DNA of 64,000 nucleotides, taken from assembly GCF_964199755.1 (NCBI RefSeq), contig NC_133896.1:83543815-83607814 (forward strand), in the 5' to 3' direction. The notes below the pieces were generated by a model, which saw nothing but the letters and a program-made list of their open reading frames with translations, did no database searches and was not told where the DNA came from. A program made the translations under genes and the position numbers. The DNA comes from Larus michahellis (Eukaryota > Chordata > Aves > Charadriiformes > Laridae). Below, piece after piece: positions 48,262 to 60,400 of the stretch. Positions within the stretch are counted from its first letter, which is position 1, and every line of letters begins with the position of its first letter.

Positions 48262-48417
48262 AGTATAGCTGACCTTATTAACTAATTTTGTGCTTCTTAA
48301 GTATAGCTGACCTTATTAAACTAATTTTGTGCTTCTTAAGTATAGCTGACCTTATTAAAACTAATTTTGTGCTTCTTAAGTATAACTGACCTTATTAAAC
48401 TAATTTTGTGATTCCTG
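48262..48417. repeat. Four-copy 38-40 bp minisatellite
   Basis: Four head-to-tail units at 48262-48299, 48300-48338, 48339-48378 and 48379-48417, each beginning 'agtatagctgaccttatta' (unit 4 has one change there). Units differ mainly in an internal A run of 2, 3, 4 and 3 bases. Confidence 0.95.
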
Positions 48418-50384
48418 CCCTTCTGAAATAAAACCTTCTTCTTTTACCTCAACTTTTACTTTACTTTTAACTTCAGTAAATTCACTTTTCAATAGCTAGC
48501 TCTTCCGGAGTATATTTGTGACTTAGCAGTCAGGTCTACTGCGTGGTGCCTCTTCAGTTTAGCTGCGGCTTGATCAACCCACCAGGCGTCAGAGGGAAAG
48601 AACGCCACATCCCATCGCACCCCAAAATGGGCTCTGCCTACACCTCAGGTGCGTTCCCCTTTGGTGACCCCTAACTGCCCGTTGATGATTTGTGCTTTTA
48701 TCCTGGTATCCTCCTGTGCCCATATTCTCCAGGCCTCTGCTATTGCTCCCCCAGGGGCCCCACTGCCAGCTTGCGGTGTTCAGGTGGGGCATTCGTAGAC
48801 TCGCAGAGGGCTCCCTGCATGCCAGGAAATCCCAGAGACGTTTGCAAGCGACGCCAGAGCTGTCTCAGCACAGGAGACCTGCCCCAACAGCGCTGGATTC
48901 CCCACGCACAAACAGACCATCCACACAGCAAGTTTGCCATAGCCGTGGATATTAGGGAAACAGCTCACACACTGCGCAGCTGATTTGTGCTCACGCAGCT
49001 GCCATTTGCCTGGGATTACTATATATCCAAAAACCTCAGGCTCGTGGCCAAGGCCCTCACAAGAGGGACACATCTGGGGAAAATCTGACATATTTTACGT
49101 CCAGACATGTGGGCTGGGGATCTGAGGCAGTCTCATGAAATACCAAAAGCTTGGATAGAGAATGCATCTGATCTAAATTCTGTACTTAAAAAAAAAAAAA
49201 GGGGGGGAAAAAAACCCCAACCGTCCTCCTATTGCAAATACAGGGCTACGTCTGGAAAACATAAACCCAACAGAGAACTGTGGGAATAGCGCAAAGACCT
49301 TTAGAGGAAGGAAACTGTGATACTACCAGAGCACTCTGCCAAAGCGCATGCCTGACGACCGCGAGACATTTAGCAGACCTGCCAGGCGATGTTGTTGGTG
49401 GAGTCAAAACTGAGGAACAAGGGTGCTACCACGCTGGGAACTTCAAACTCCTCCTCGTCTCTCCTGTCACCTTTTCCAAACCAAGCCCAGCCTGGCAAAG
49501 CACTGATTAAACACGACTTTATCAACGGAGGTCACAACGCCCCTACCTTTTGAAGTACCACTTTTTTTGGGAGCAGAATACCACTGGACTCCTCAGCAAA
49601 AGAACACATTAGCTTAGAAAGGAGGGGACTGAGTTTCCTCTCGATCTTGGCGATCTTCACAGTCACCTTTTCTTCTCCTAATGTGCAGCTGAAAAAGCCT
49701 GCGGAGGCAGCTTTTGTTTTAAGCTTCCCCAGTTGAAAAGATAATTTTCAAGTATGCTTGGGTCTCTCAGATCTGACTACAGGCCATTACATGGGCAAGC
49801 TGACATGTTTCTAGCATTTCTTTCGGCACTATTTTCCTACAAAAGTATTCAAAAGGAGCGTACCTTTTCCTTATCACTTGAAATTCCGAGCACCTGGCAA
49901 TGGATCAGCCCAATCTGCTTTCACAGCCTCCCTGACATCTTGGCAGCCACTGCTGAAAATCCACCCTGTAGTTAAGGCCTTGTCTCCTGCTGCTAATTAG
50001 AGACTGGCATTTCATAAGGACAAAACATTCATTGCCCACTACTGAGTAATCCCTCAAATATTTATGTTCTGCTACTATTCCTAACAGAACCATCTATAAC
50101 TGCAGCTCTCCTCACCTCTCCTTTCCCATGATCCCAATAAACTGTAGGGAATTGCCGTACAAATGTACAAGAGCCACTTGACTGAAAGAGCAAGAAAGAT
50201 TTAATCCCGGTGTCGATTCAAAGACTTAAGACGACCCGTACTATACAGACCTAAGGAAAAAAAAAGGCTTGCCATTAACTTCAGAAGTTTCCAAAATTAC
50301 CGATTTACATTTTAATGCATAGAGAAGCTGGTATCTGATATAACAAAGGTGAAATAAAAAGTGTAACTGTATTAGGGCAGGCTG

Positions 50385-50440
50385 TAAGATCACCTAGGCC
50401 AGTATCCTGTCTCCAACAATGTCAAGTGCAGATACACAGG
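50385..50440. repeat. Possible ancient LINE fragment
   Basis: The phrase 'cctaggccagtatcctgtct' with 'ccaacaatgtcaagtgcaga' resembles a repeat common in sauropsid genomes, probably an old CR1-like tail. This is recognised from wording alone and is weak. Confidence 0.3.
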
Positions 50441-52903
50441 CAAAGAATGCACTAGGGAACTGCAGAACACGCGTGACTGCTTATGCTTCCCCAGCCACCA
50501 GCACATGTGTTTGCACCAATTTAGTGTGTTTAACAAAGTCTTAATTAGGAGACTCTGGCTCATAGGTTTTTAATTGAAAAATGTTACTTCATTAACATCG
50601 GAGCTGTTTAGATAACTTGAATGGTTTCACCCTCGGATATTTTTCATGCTTAGACACTATTGCACCTGCTGCTTGCCCTATGTATGAGTTCACACAAGAT
50701 GAATTTATTAACGGTAACTTCAAGAAAGCCATCATAAAGACAGGTTTCTTAGGACGGGTCTAAATTGTAACCGCTCACAAATACATTAAAGAAGGTAAAG
50801 CATATTGCAAAGGAAGAGTCAAAAATCCCTACGGGAAGAGTATTACCCAAGAAGCGGCAAAGCATTTAACAAGTAAGTAGATGCTCCCATAAGATATTTA
50901 CCTCATCATCAAGAACAAAATGTTAATTAAACTGCTTGAGGGTAGGCAAGAAAGGAAGAAAAGTCTTTTCAACTAAGGGAAACACACAAATCACCAGCGT
51001 GTTTTGAAATATCTGTCAGAAGTTACTGACTTAAGGAGGAAAATGTATTAGGTCCCCACTCATTTTCTAGCTGATGAAGGGGGCACATTTTCAACTTGGT
51101 TACTCTGGCTCCAAGAAGTATTAATGGAATGACTGGCAAAATTCAGGACACGGCAATTACAGAAAAGTTTAAGCTATTTAAAGCACCAACAGGAAAGTCT
51201 CCTGCTATGTAACTAGCCTTTCTGAAATAAACTGGCACTACCAGGGACAGGCAAATCAAGAATGAACTCCCGTCCCACCCTCTGCCATCAACTCTGTTGG
51301 TAGTCATAATTAAAACTTTTCTACCTTCTTTGACTGTGATCATCAATTCAGTGTTCAGGAGTGCTCTAGGAAGATGCATTTTACAAGAGGCTCAAGGAGT
51401 CTGTGCAAAAGTCTGCATTCCCGTTTTTCCTTCCTGTGTACACAACTTATTTCCTTTACTATATTAAGAATGAATTATTTTATTTGTGAAAAAAAAAAAA
51501 TCTATGGACACTTTTAAAATAAAAGTCTTGTGTAGCTCCTCAAGGTACTGCTGTCATGTCTGTACTTTTTATTTGAAATTGACCCTTTTCAATTTCACAA
51601 ACACAAACTTACTGTTTGGGTGATAATCATGCATAATGTCAATAATGGTTGGCTACTAAGGTTTTTTCCACTTGGCTGGCTTTCTCCAAAAAAACAAATT
51701 TACCGATTTTCTAAAGATTTTAACATTTGGGTTTTTTTTTAATTTTTACTTCTGAGTAACACTGAAACACTTTGCTTAAGAATACCTTTGTTTTGAACAA
51801 AGGCTGTTAATATAAAATTAAACTTGAAATAGAGCCATTTTGACCAAAGCTTGTTTTTACGTTATTGAGTAATCTTAAATTTCCCAGGATTCTCTATTAT
51901 GAAGATTTCATGTTTGCTGGAAAATGCCGAGTTGCAAGACTTTGCCCAGATACACATGTACATTTATGAACCGCCTCATACGGGGAAAGAGGAGCCGTAA
52001 GGAAGCAGCTTTCCTCTGTATCTGTAAAGAAGTGAAAGGAAGCCAACTGATAAATACGTAACAAGTTTAGCCTATTGATGCAGAAGTTCAGTATAAAACT
52101 CCAGTTTAAATTTGCCAACCCAACATACGGGCGTCCAGTCCTTCACATTATGTGACGTGTTAAGAGGTTGAAAGACCAGCCTTTGCTGGCACCAGTTACT
52201 AGCATCCATCTTTATATTTACACATCAGGAAAGCTGCTTTCTTCTCTGTGGCCTGGTTTTCAGACACAGCAGCAGCTGGTTTCACAGTTATTTGCCAGAT
52301 AAAGACACCGCGCTGCAGGTAAAAAGCCTTAGGTTAATTTCCAAGTCCTGGAGAACACTACCTTAGAAGCCTACCTCTGGCCACCACAGGCCTGAACGCT
52401 CCCACTTCATCCTTACATTTTAGCGGCATTGGTATTGGACGAGCAGCACAGAGAAAGGAAGCAGACCCCCATTCTGTGTTCAGGTAGGAATCAAAGAGAA
52501 CTTTCCTACGGAATGAGTCACGGGAATGAAAGAGGCAAAGCACAGTCACCTGAGTCAGCCCAAATAATTCTGCTGCTGTTTTTCAGTAGGGCCGCAGTTA
52601 AGTACAGGTACCCACCTGTTGAAGGAAACAACAGCAACCTCTTTTTCCTCCTCAAAACTCAAGTCTCTGCTTCAAGATAAAGAAGCCAAGTAGTTTGAAG
52701 CACACAGGACAGAGCATTTTTAAAAATTACAAAGAATGAAAACTTCAGTCAAACAGTTAATTTTGTGCAGTCACGAGCCATTTAAGTATGTCCTTAACAT
52801 TTTAAGATCAGTGGTTCTTCCAGGTAAGAGTCAGGATAGCACTGATCCATTAGCCCTTAAAAGGGCTCTTTTTCACCGTAAAAGAACAGCGCGGGGTATT
52901 TCA

Positions 52904-52923
52904 GAAAAAAAAAAAAAAAAAAA
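52904..52923. repeat. Poly-A tract
   Basis: About twenty consecutive A residues. No SINE or processed pseudogene body is recognisable directly upstream. Confidence 0.85.
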
Positions 52924-53384
52924 AGGAAGCTATATGATCTGAGCAAACCTTTGTAGAGCAATATTAACGAAGATTTTTCCCTCAAAAGAAAAAACAGATG
53001 AAATGGAGTTCTATTCAGGAGCCTTTAATTTTTTTAAAATTCTTTTTTTAAACAGGCTTAAAATATGCAAAAAAAAAAGAAAAAGTGTATGGATATCATA
53101 AATAACATAAATCAAGTAAGCTTACACATTAACACTACAAACACCCCAGTGGGGAAAGAATGCAGTAAGAGCAGCAACTATAAGCAATCATCAGGCAATC
53201 AAACCCGCCTAATTGTAGGCAAAAATACTCATCCATCAAGTGTACGACTGCAATTGACAACAGGATTCTAGTTGGGTACAGCTCACCCTATCGATAAGGT
53301 TCCTTTACAGAAGAGAGACCATTATTTCAACTATGTGCACATGAGGTTCCTCATCCTGCTTACAGTTAAAAATAAATACTTTAT

Positions 53385-53585
53385 GTTTGTGTACAGTGCT
53401 CTTCAAGAGAGGTCTCAACAACACTAACAATTTCTTACAAAACACTCCTGCGAGGTAGGTTTATCATCATCCCCGTTTTACAAATGGAAAAGAGATTTGC
53501 CCAGCATCCCACAGCTATTTAGTATCAGAGCCAGGAACGCGTCCCCTGACTCTGTACCAAATCTTTTCCACTAGGCAAGGCTCCT
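53385..53585. repeat. MIR-type (CORE) SINE
   Basis: The order of blocks follows the MIR consensus: 'gtgctcttc', 'aacactcctgcgaggtaggt', 'tcatcatccccgttttacaa', 'atttgcccagcatcccacag', then 'cagagccaggaacgcgtccc' and 'ctgactctgt'. It lies roughly 455-655 nt beyond the TIGAR stop codon on the transcribed side, so it is probably part of the TIGAR 3' UTR. Confidence 0.8.
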
Positions 53586-54039
53586 TTTTAGGTTATACTA
53601 TTGCATTCAAAAAAGTTATTTTAAAACAACATATATGTTTAAGATTACAATATAGCATTTTGTAATAAAACAAGAATACAGTATAGCTCATCTTTGAGGT
53701 ACCGTTCCTCTCCCCTCCTCAACTCTTTTACCTGGATATAACCAAAATAATTATGGGATAATGAAAAGAAGTTTTTAAAAATATGCACTCTAGGAGCAGA
53801 TATGCAAGTGACTGGAAATATTACGTTTGTGTTCATAAAGAACATTTGTGTTATTTCTTTAGCGCCAACTTTTATCTGGCACTAGGGCCATGCAAATTGT
53901 GTTAAGACAGTAAGTGGTTGCATGTCTTCAGTTTTGCAGTTCAGTGTCAATAACTCCAGTCAATCTCAGTAATTACTACAGATACCCTTCCCAAGCTTAG
54001 TATAATAATCATCTAAACCCACTTCCCCTATAAAGACTC

Positions 54040-54498
54040 TTAAAAGACTTTTGGAGCTACACATTCAGCTCCCACATCCACTAAGTGAGAGTCTTGATTA
54101 AGACAAACACATGTGATTTCAGGTTTTAACAAATTTCCATTTTCAAGTTTTATAATGAAGTGACTAACTCCTGTATTGGGACTGACAGAAGACAGCTGAG
54201 ACTTTGTTAAATTTGTTGGTAAAGTACAGTTCAGATCTGAAACAAAATAACCAATCCAGTTCCTCATGTAGGCTCCATGACTCACCACTAATATATTGGC
54301 ATCTAATATTTTAGAAGCTCCACCGTTATCAGAGCTAAGTTCTGCTTCACTGCAGTGGTTTGTCCAAGGGAAAACGAACTGTTCTGCAGATGTTCCTGAG
54401 CTTCTGCTTGCCGCACCGTGCATGTCTTGTCCTTTCTGTTCCAATTCAACAGCTAGCTGACACAGAAATTCAAAAAAATCCTTTGCACGTTCTCTTAC
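54040..54498 (-). CDS. TIGAR: TIGAR exon 6 (terminal coding exon)
   Basis: A 459-nt exon, including TAA, opened by a TTTAG acceptor and entered at phase 0 (Val-Arg-Glu-Arg). It encodes the Asp-Phe-Phe-Glu-Phe-Leu-Cys-Gln helix, a variable linker rich in Ser, Gly and Ala, and the catalytic Val-Val-Ser-His-Gly-Ala-Tyr-Met-Arg. Ser-Pro-Asn-Thr-Gly-Val, as in other TIGARs, is near the end. Confidence 0.96.
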   Translation of the reverse strand, partial: VRERAKDFFEFLCQLAVELEQKGQDMHGAASRSSGTSAEQFVFPWTNHCSEAELSSDNGGASKILDANILVVSHGAYMRNWIGYFVSDLNCTLPTNLTKSQLSSVSPNTGVSHFIIKLENGNLLKPEITCVCLNQDSHLVDVGAECVAPKVF

Positions 54499-57400
54499 CT
54501 AAAGAGAAAGGTCAGAAGAGTACATTGTGAAGAATGCATGAGCCTTTGGCTTTCAGAAATCTGAGATATTAACTACTTCAGTTAAGAGACGAACATTTAT
54601 CCACAGATAAGTCTCAGAAATCAACGGTTAAGCTACCAAGTGCTGCACTAACTCCTCTGCCCTCCAAAGCCAAGGCTGAGAATAACTGCCATCATTCTTC
54701 TGCAAAACAGAGCTTCACGAGGAGTCAATCTCTGAATCGGTATTTTAGTTCTAAAGAGATTCCCTACTTGACAACCGCTGCAATCAGGTCAAGTAGTGTT
54801 TTTAGCTTGGAAAGTAACTATCTTTGGCTGGACTAAGCTCTCAATAGGACGTTCCTAAGTACGCAGTAGCTGCATCTGCACTGATGAAACAGCCTAGAAA
54901 CTAAAGCACAAATAAATAAATACTATACTTCATCCAGTGTTTCTCCTCCAGAAGGCGTGAATGACGGACACTGCTCTCCAGCAGCCTTTGCCATAGCCTT
55001 GAGGTCAGTCAAAGGCCTTCCTTCTGCAACACCGTATTTCTATAAGAGGCAAGTTACAAAGAGTGGGTTTAGCAAGATATATCAAGTCTCCAGTACCACT
55101 TCCAATGCAAACATCTCTTAACAGCTTTGTTTTCTTGGATTCTCAAGCGTAACGTGCAGCCTTAACTACCTTTTGCTTTTTATCCCAATACTGGGGGAGG
55201 AGATATCTTGATATCTGCCATTTAAGTTAAAAGCATGTGTGTGTGTATATATATATATACACACACACACACATATATATATATGCTGGGTAGAGAAATA
55301 AATTAAGAGCAGCACCTCATTTAAAGTATTAACATTCAAAATGTTACCTTCAGCCTGATATTTGCCTTGAGATTTTTTTCTACATTATGACACTCATTAT
55401 CAGCATACAAAATTCAAGTGTCTTTGTAACCGGGGTTACATTGCAAACACCTCTGTATGCAGCTCTTCACACAAGGATAAACTACATTTATTTTTCACTT
55501 GCAGAAAGACTACAGGGAATTATCTTTCACAAGTGAGAAACAAGTACTTTCTCTACAGAACTCCGAAATCTCCACAACAGAGGAGTCCATTTTAAAAATC
55601 AGAATTTTTGAAAAAGACAAAAAAATAGTCCACCTGTTAAAAATAAACTATAAGGCCTCCCCCTATTTCTTCAAGACATACATTACTGTTGTGGAAAGTG
55701 TTTTCAGAAAACAAAGAAAGCAAAAAAGATCTCGAAAACATATGCTAATAGACGCAGAGAACATGCAATTACCTATCTTCAATTACATGCTTATTCCTGA
55801 GACCTGGGCAAGGCCCACCGAGAAACAGTAGTAAGAACCCATATATACCAGCTAGTTATTCTGGATCACTAGAAGTTCCATTACAAAACATAATATTTAT
55901 CATCTGTAATGTATCTTACAAGGTAGGTATACTTGGATGTGCATTACCATTTTTGACCTTGAAGATCTAACAACAACCTAAGAACTCTAATAACGGTAAA
56001 ACAGATTAATACTTCTCCCTCTGAAGACTAATACTCCACTACCACTAACAGATGAAAAATATATTCAAGCGGAAAGCTTTGGTCTTCCCTTGGCACGTCC
56101 AAAGACAGTGAAAACGCTGCAGTTACCATGAGCACTTTGAGAAAGTAAGAGCTAATGCTATACTGTCAAAACACTCAGTTACACACATTGCAGAAATCCA
56201 GATGTTGATGACTAGGATACAGACACATACTCATTAGTAAATTTTTTTTTTTACTTCTATGTCACTATCCACTTGCTGTGGATATGCAATTAGCTGCCAT
56301 AATAATTAATTAACCACAGTCTTCAGAATTTAAATGTACTGAAACACATTTATTTCAGCCTCTCAATCCCTTTCTCTAAAGCAAAAGATTGGCTATTTAG
56401 GAACAGTAAGAAAGACATGAAGAAATAAATGCTCTGAAGCTGCTGAAAATGAAATCCTAATCTTAAATATTTTTCCAGACTTCTCTCACAAAAGCAAGGC
56501 ATGAGAGAATAAAACTTTCTTAACAGGGTCAATGACATATGTTCTTTTAAAGGACTCTGCTTCTTTTCATGTAATTCAAACTTAACTCCAGTTATCCAGA
56601 GTAGTGACTTACAACCTGTGGACTGCAGACACTGTACTGGCATTTCTATACATCCATACAAATGCCATGAAAGGGGAAAAAGATATAAGAGAGACTTGAG
56701 AGTATTCTTTCTAAAATTCTGTATCACGACCCATAACATTTTCAAAAACGTCAGGTAGTAAAGCAACTAAAGAAACTGGGAGGCATTTAATTTGATGGTT
56801 TCAAGGGAAGAACTGGAATTTCTCGCAGAAAAACGCAATCCAAACAGGAAATGCTACTATCATGTTCTGCTCCTTAAACACTTATTTGCCTGCTGGCAAT
56901 ATGCCATCCCACTTTTGGTTTTGTAGCATTTCCTTATTTAAAATTCAGCTGAGAGTCTCAGTGGTAGCATCTGAAGGTAGATTCATATTAGCAGAAACAG
57001 CCAGCATCCAAGTTTATTCTGATCAAGACATACTTAAGATCAGATAGGAGGTACAACTATACTTGTTGTCAGGCAGAGAGGCTAATCACGAAAGCAGATT
57101 GTTCCATCAGCAGCAAAAAGCCTTCCAGTAGTCTTTGTGCAAATGAAAAGGTATAAACAGCTAAAAAGCCAACATTGAGTGGTGCCATCAGGCTAGAGAA
57201 GGTAGGCAGAGGAAGTACCTTTAACACTTTACAGATGGGGTTAGAAAACAGAGATAAGCTTTTTATTACATTTAAGATAATTCCCTCCATGTGTAAATCT
57301 TAGCTCACTTAAATCATCAGAGCATCACGGTTACAGCACTAATCACTAAATTTTGGCTTTGCTTCACAATTCTGCAAACAATTTATAGTACCTGGTATGA

Positions 57401-60400
57401 AGAGTTCAGTTTTCAGTGATTAAAAATACATCAAATAGTGCTCTCCACTGTCAAATCTACCATTTAATAAGCCAAGATATCCATCAGCAGTAAGTTACAT
57501 TTTCAAATTGTTCAGTGTTCAATATTAAAACAAACTCTTTCAGCACTTACTCTCTCTCGAAGTCTTGCATCACACTTGATTTCCAAACCTTTGCAAAACT
57601 TATTTTTTCCTAGAATTGTGGCAGCAGTCTAAAAAGTGAATATACAGTCACATCAATGAGCTGTTTTCTCATGGGATAGCTAGACCATCTTACAACACCA
57701 CAGCCAGTGTGAATCACATTAGTAGCACCCAACTGCCCAAACAAAGAAGATAAAGTCTTTCAGCTGGTAGTGTCTATCAGAATTGGATATACGGCCTTTG
57801 CCAGGCCATAAAAGGCAGAAAAGCTGCAATCTTCTCAAAGTTCTTTCACAATTCAAATTTTAGAACAGTTGAAGACACTTAGCACCGATGAAAGGTGGGC
57901 AGCAAGTAGCAAAGCAGCAGCAGGATTTACCAGAATAAAAGTAACATCTTCTTGAGTATACCACCACTCCCAACGCAATCATGCCAATGTATTCTTTACA
58001 TGTAGTACATGGGTCAGACTCACAAGCAGTACGTGCCTAAAAACTGATCAGTTAATTCGACTATGAAAACATGGCATCTAACAAATGAAATTACTTTCTG
58101 GCAAGTAGCTACTTAATGCACCTCAGAAATCAAATATTCTTGAAGCAGTTAAGAGGCAGGAGGGTGTTTGCTTGCACCATACTGAAGTGACAGCCTCGAT
58201 GCTCTAAGGGAGAAATGCACTGGATGATACACGTGCAAGGCAGGGGGGAAATCTAGCTTATTGTATTCACCTGCCTTTTGATAGCATGGCCAAAAGACAG
58301 AGAAAACCCAAAGGGTTTCCTGCCCAGCTAGTACAATTCTCTTTGCACACACCCTTTTTTTCCTCTTATCCTGTTCAGGTTTGAATGTTCAGCTGTCAGC
58401 CACCGGCGGTAGCCAGGACCCACTGGAGTCCTGGTTCCAGTAACCAGTACACACCGTGACTACAGCTGAGGCAGGAGACACTGCATGGAAAACTAAACTT
58501 TACCACTAACAGTTTCTCTAAAATCCATTTTTTTCGTCTTTTGCAAGGGAACTTGTACATTCCTCTCATACTTGAGCTATGAAGTTGACAATATAGTAAA
58601 GGATACTTCTTCATAAGATTTGCAGCTGCCAAAAAAGGGAGTTCCAAGCAAATGGAAACTGCAGCTTTACACCTTTGGAAAAGCTTCCACAAAGTCTGGA
58701 TACCTTGTCAAACAAATGGCAAAACATACTTCCTTTATGTAAAGGACAAATGCAGGTCTGTCTTCTACATTACAAGTGTGCAAATGCTTCTCATGGAAAA
58801 GGCTGGCTCTCATATAAGGAAAAAAAATTACCAACCTCACTCTCAAGTGTCTGAGCGTTCAAAAACAATTCCCCTAAGGCAGGCAGGGAGCACAGTCAGT
58901 CTTATAAACATTATAAAGCACTATTGTTTTTAAAGGTAATCACTGCCATTCACACACTTAAAGGAAGTGACTTGTCAGGCAGTTACTATGCATTTAAAAA
59001 ATATATAATTATTGCACTCCTCCCTCCCTCTCCAGTTTGTTTTCTGCTTAAGTATTGCTGCTAAAATAGTTTATGGAAATGTGCTGCAAGACTGATGAGC
59101 AATGTTGATGATTTATGCTTTAAGAGAAAAAGGGAATTTATGCCAGATTTTGTTGATCTGGTTTACAGCAAGGCTTCACAGACAACAGAACAAAAAGCAA
59201 GCAACCACCAGGGCTATCAAGAATCGCTTAGTAGTTTCAATTACATGCAGTCTACATATCTCCTGAAATCAGAGCATCAGTAACAGAAGAGAAAATTAAG
59301 AACAGGGCTTTCACAGGAGACATGACCTTCCTAGAACAGCTGATCCATGCCCCTACTTTTAAAAGTTCCGTTTCCCTAATTTTTTGAGTATTTTGTAATC
59401 TTGCACACAAAATCACATGTAAGTCTACTCAGTAATTAACATTTTTCCTCTTTAATTAACCTATTAAAATAGTGCATCAAGGTGAGAGGTATGATATTAC
59501 GTTCCTGCCAAAATCCAGCCTCTCTGCACATTTAATGATTCTTCTACTGACTTCACAGCACAATTTGACCCTGCCTACATGATCTGCATTCCCAAAAAAA
59601 ACACAGCATACTGCCACAATGTGTAAGAGAGTACAAGAACATCACAGCCAATTTGTTTTATTTCTTCAAAGAAAAATTGACCTCAGTCTGTGTTACCTCT
59701 AAGTCCCAATTACTCCTTTAACAAGAACCTATGGGCATATAAAATAATGGCAAAACCGTCAGAACAATATTGCATGACACCCTGCAAAGCAAGCTGGCCT
59801 TCATTGCTTTCTAACTGAGCTGTTTTCATTGAAATTTCCTTACTCACAGAGACCTTGAATTCTACACAACTTAAACTGCAGTTCTAAGTCCATCAAAATA
59901 GCTTTTGGCTCTCCGCCACTGTATTATTTTTGCATCATCAATAGCAAATAAATGCCAAATTATAAAGCTAATATTCACATTCAGTTGCCTCAAGAAACAC
60001 TTGCCTGCTTTGCTCGAAGAAGGTCACTTGAAAAGACGTGAGTAAACTTCACATTACTGAGAAATAAACCAGCAGCATCTGCTTGTCTGAAACCAGTTGC
60101 TGACAGTGGCTCATCTACTCCTTGACCTACAAAATAAAAACCCATCAACATTAAGACATGCAAATTTTAGACCATTTAGCAGCTGAACAAGCATGGCAGC
60201 AATAAAGAACCTGCTCAGTCATAATAAAATTCTTCTCCTTCAGTAAAACCAACCCTTAGTAAACGGTACTGTTCCTCCGATCTTCCCTAAACTCAGTCAC
60301 ACAGATTGTATGACAAAAAGGGAGTACAGGCTAGGAAGACAGAAGGATCATTATCGATTATATTTATACCAATGTATACATATGACAAATTTAAACATAA

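Larger units (their letters stand above)
43011..54039. other. Region between convergent FGF23 and TIGAR
   Basis: I recognise no coding gene. The right end should include the TIGAR 3' UTR, transcribed leftward from 54039, whose end I cannot place. Named contents: CR1 copies (46418-46873, 48151-48250, possibly 50385-50440), a small segmental tandem repeat (46968-47033), a 39-bp minisatellite (48262-48417), a poly-A run near 52904-52923, and a MIR-type SINE (53385-53585). Confidence 0.6.

Noticed and set aside
56350-56766. 138-codon open frame within TIGAR intron 4 on the gene's strand
   Set aside because: It lies between two well-defined TIGAR exons and has no homology I recognise; treated as intronic chance frame.
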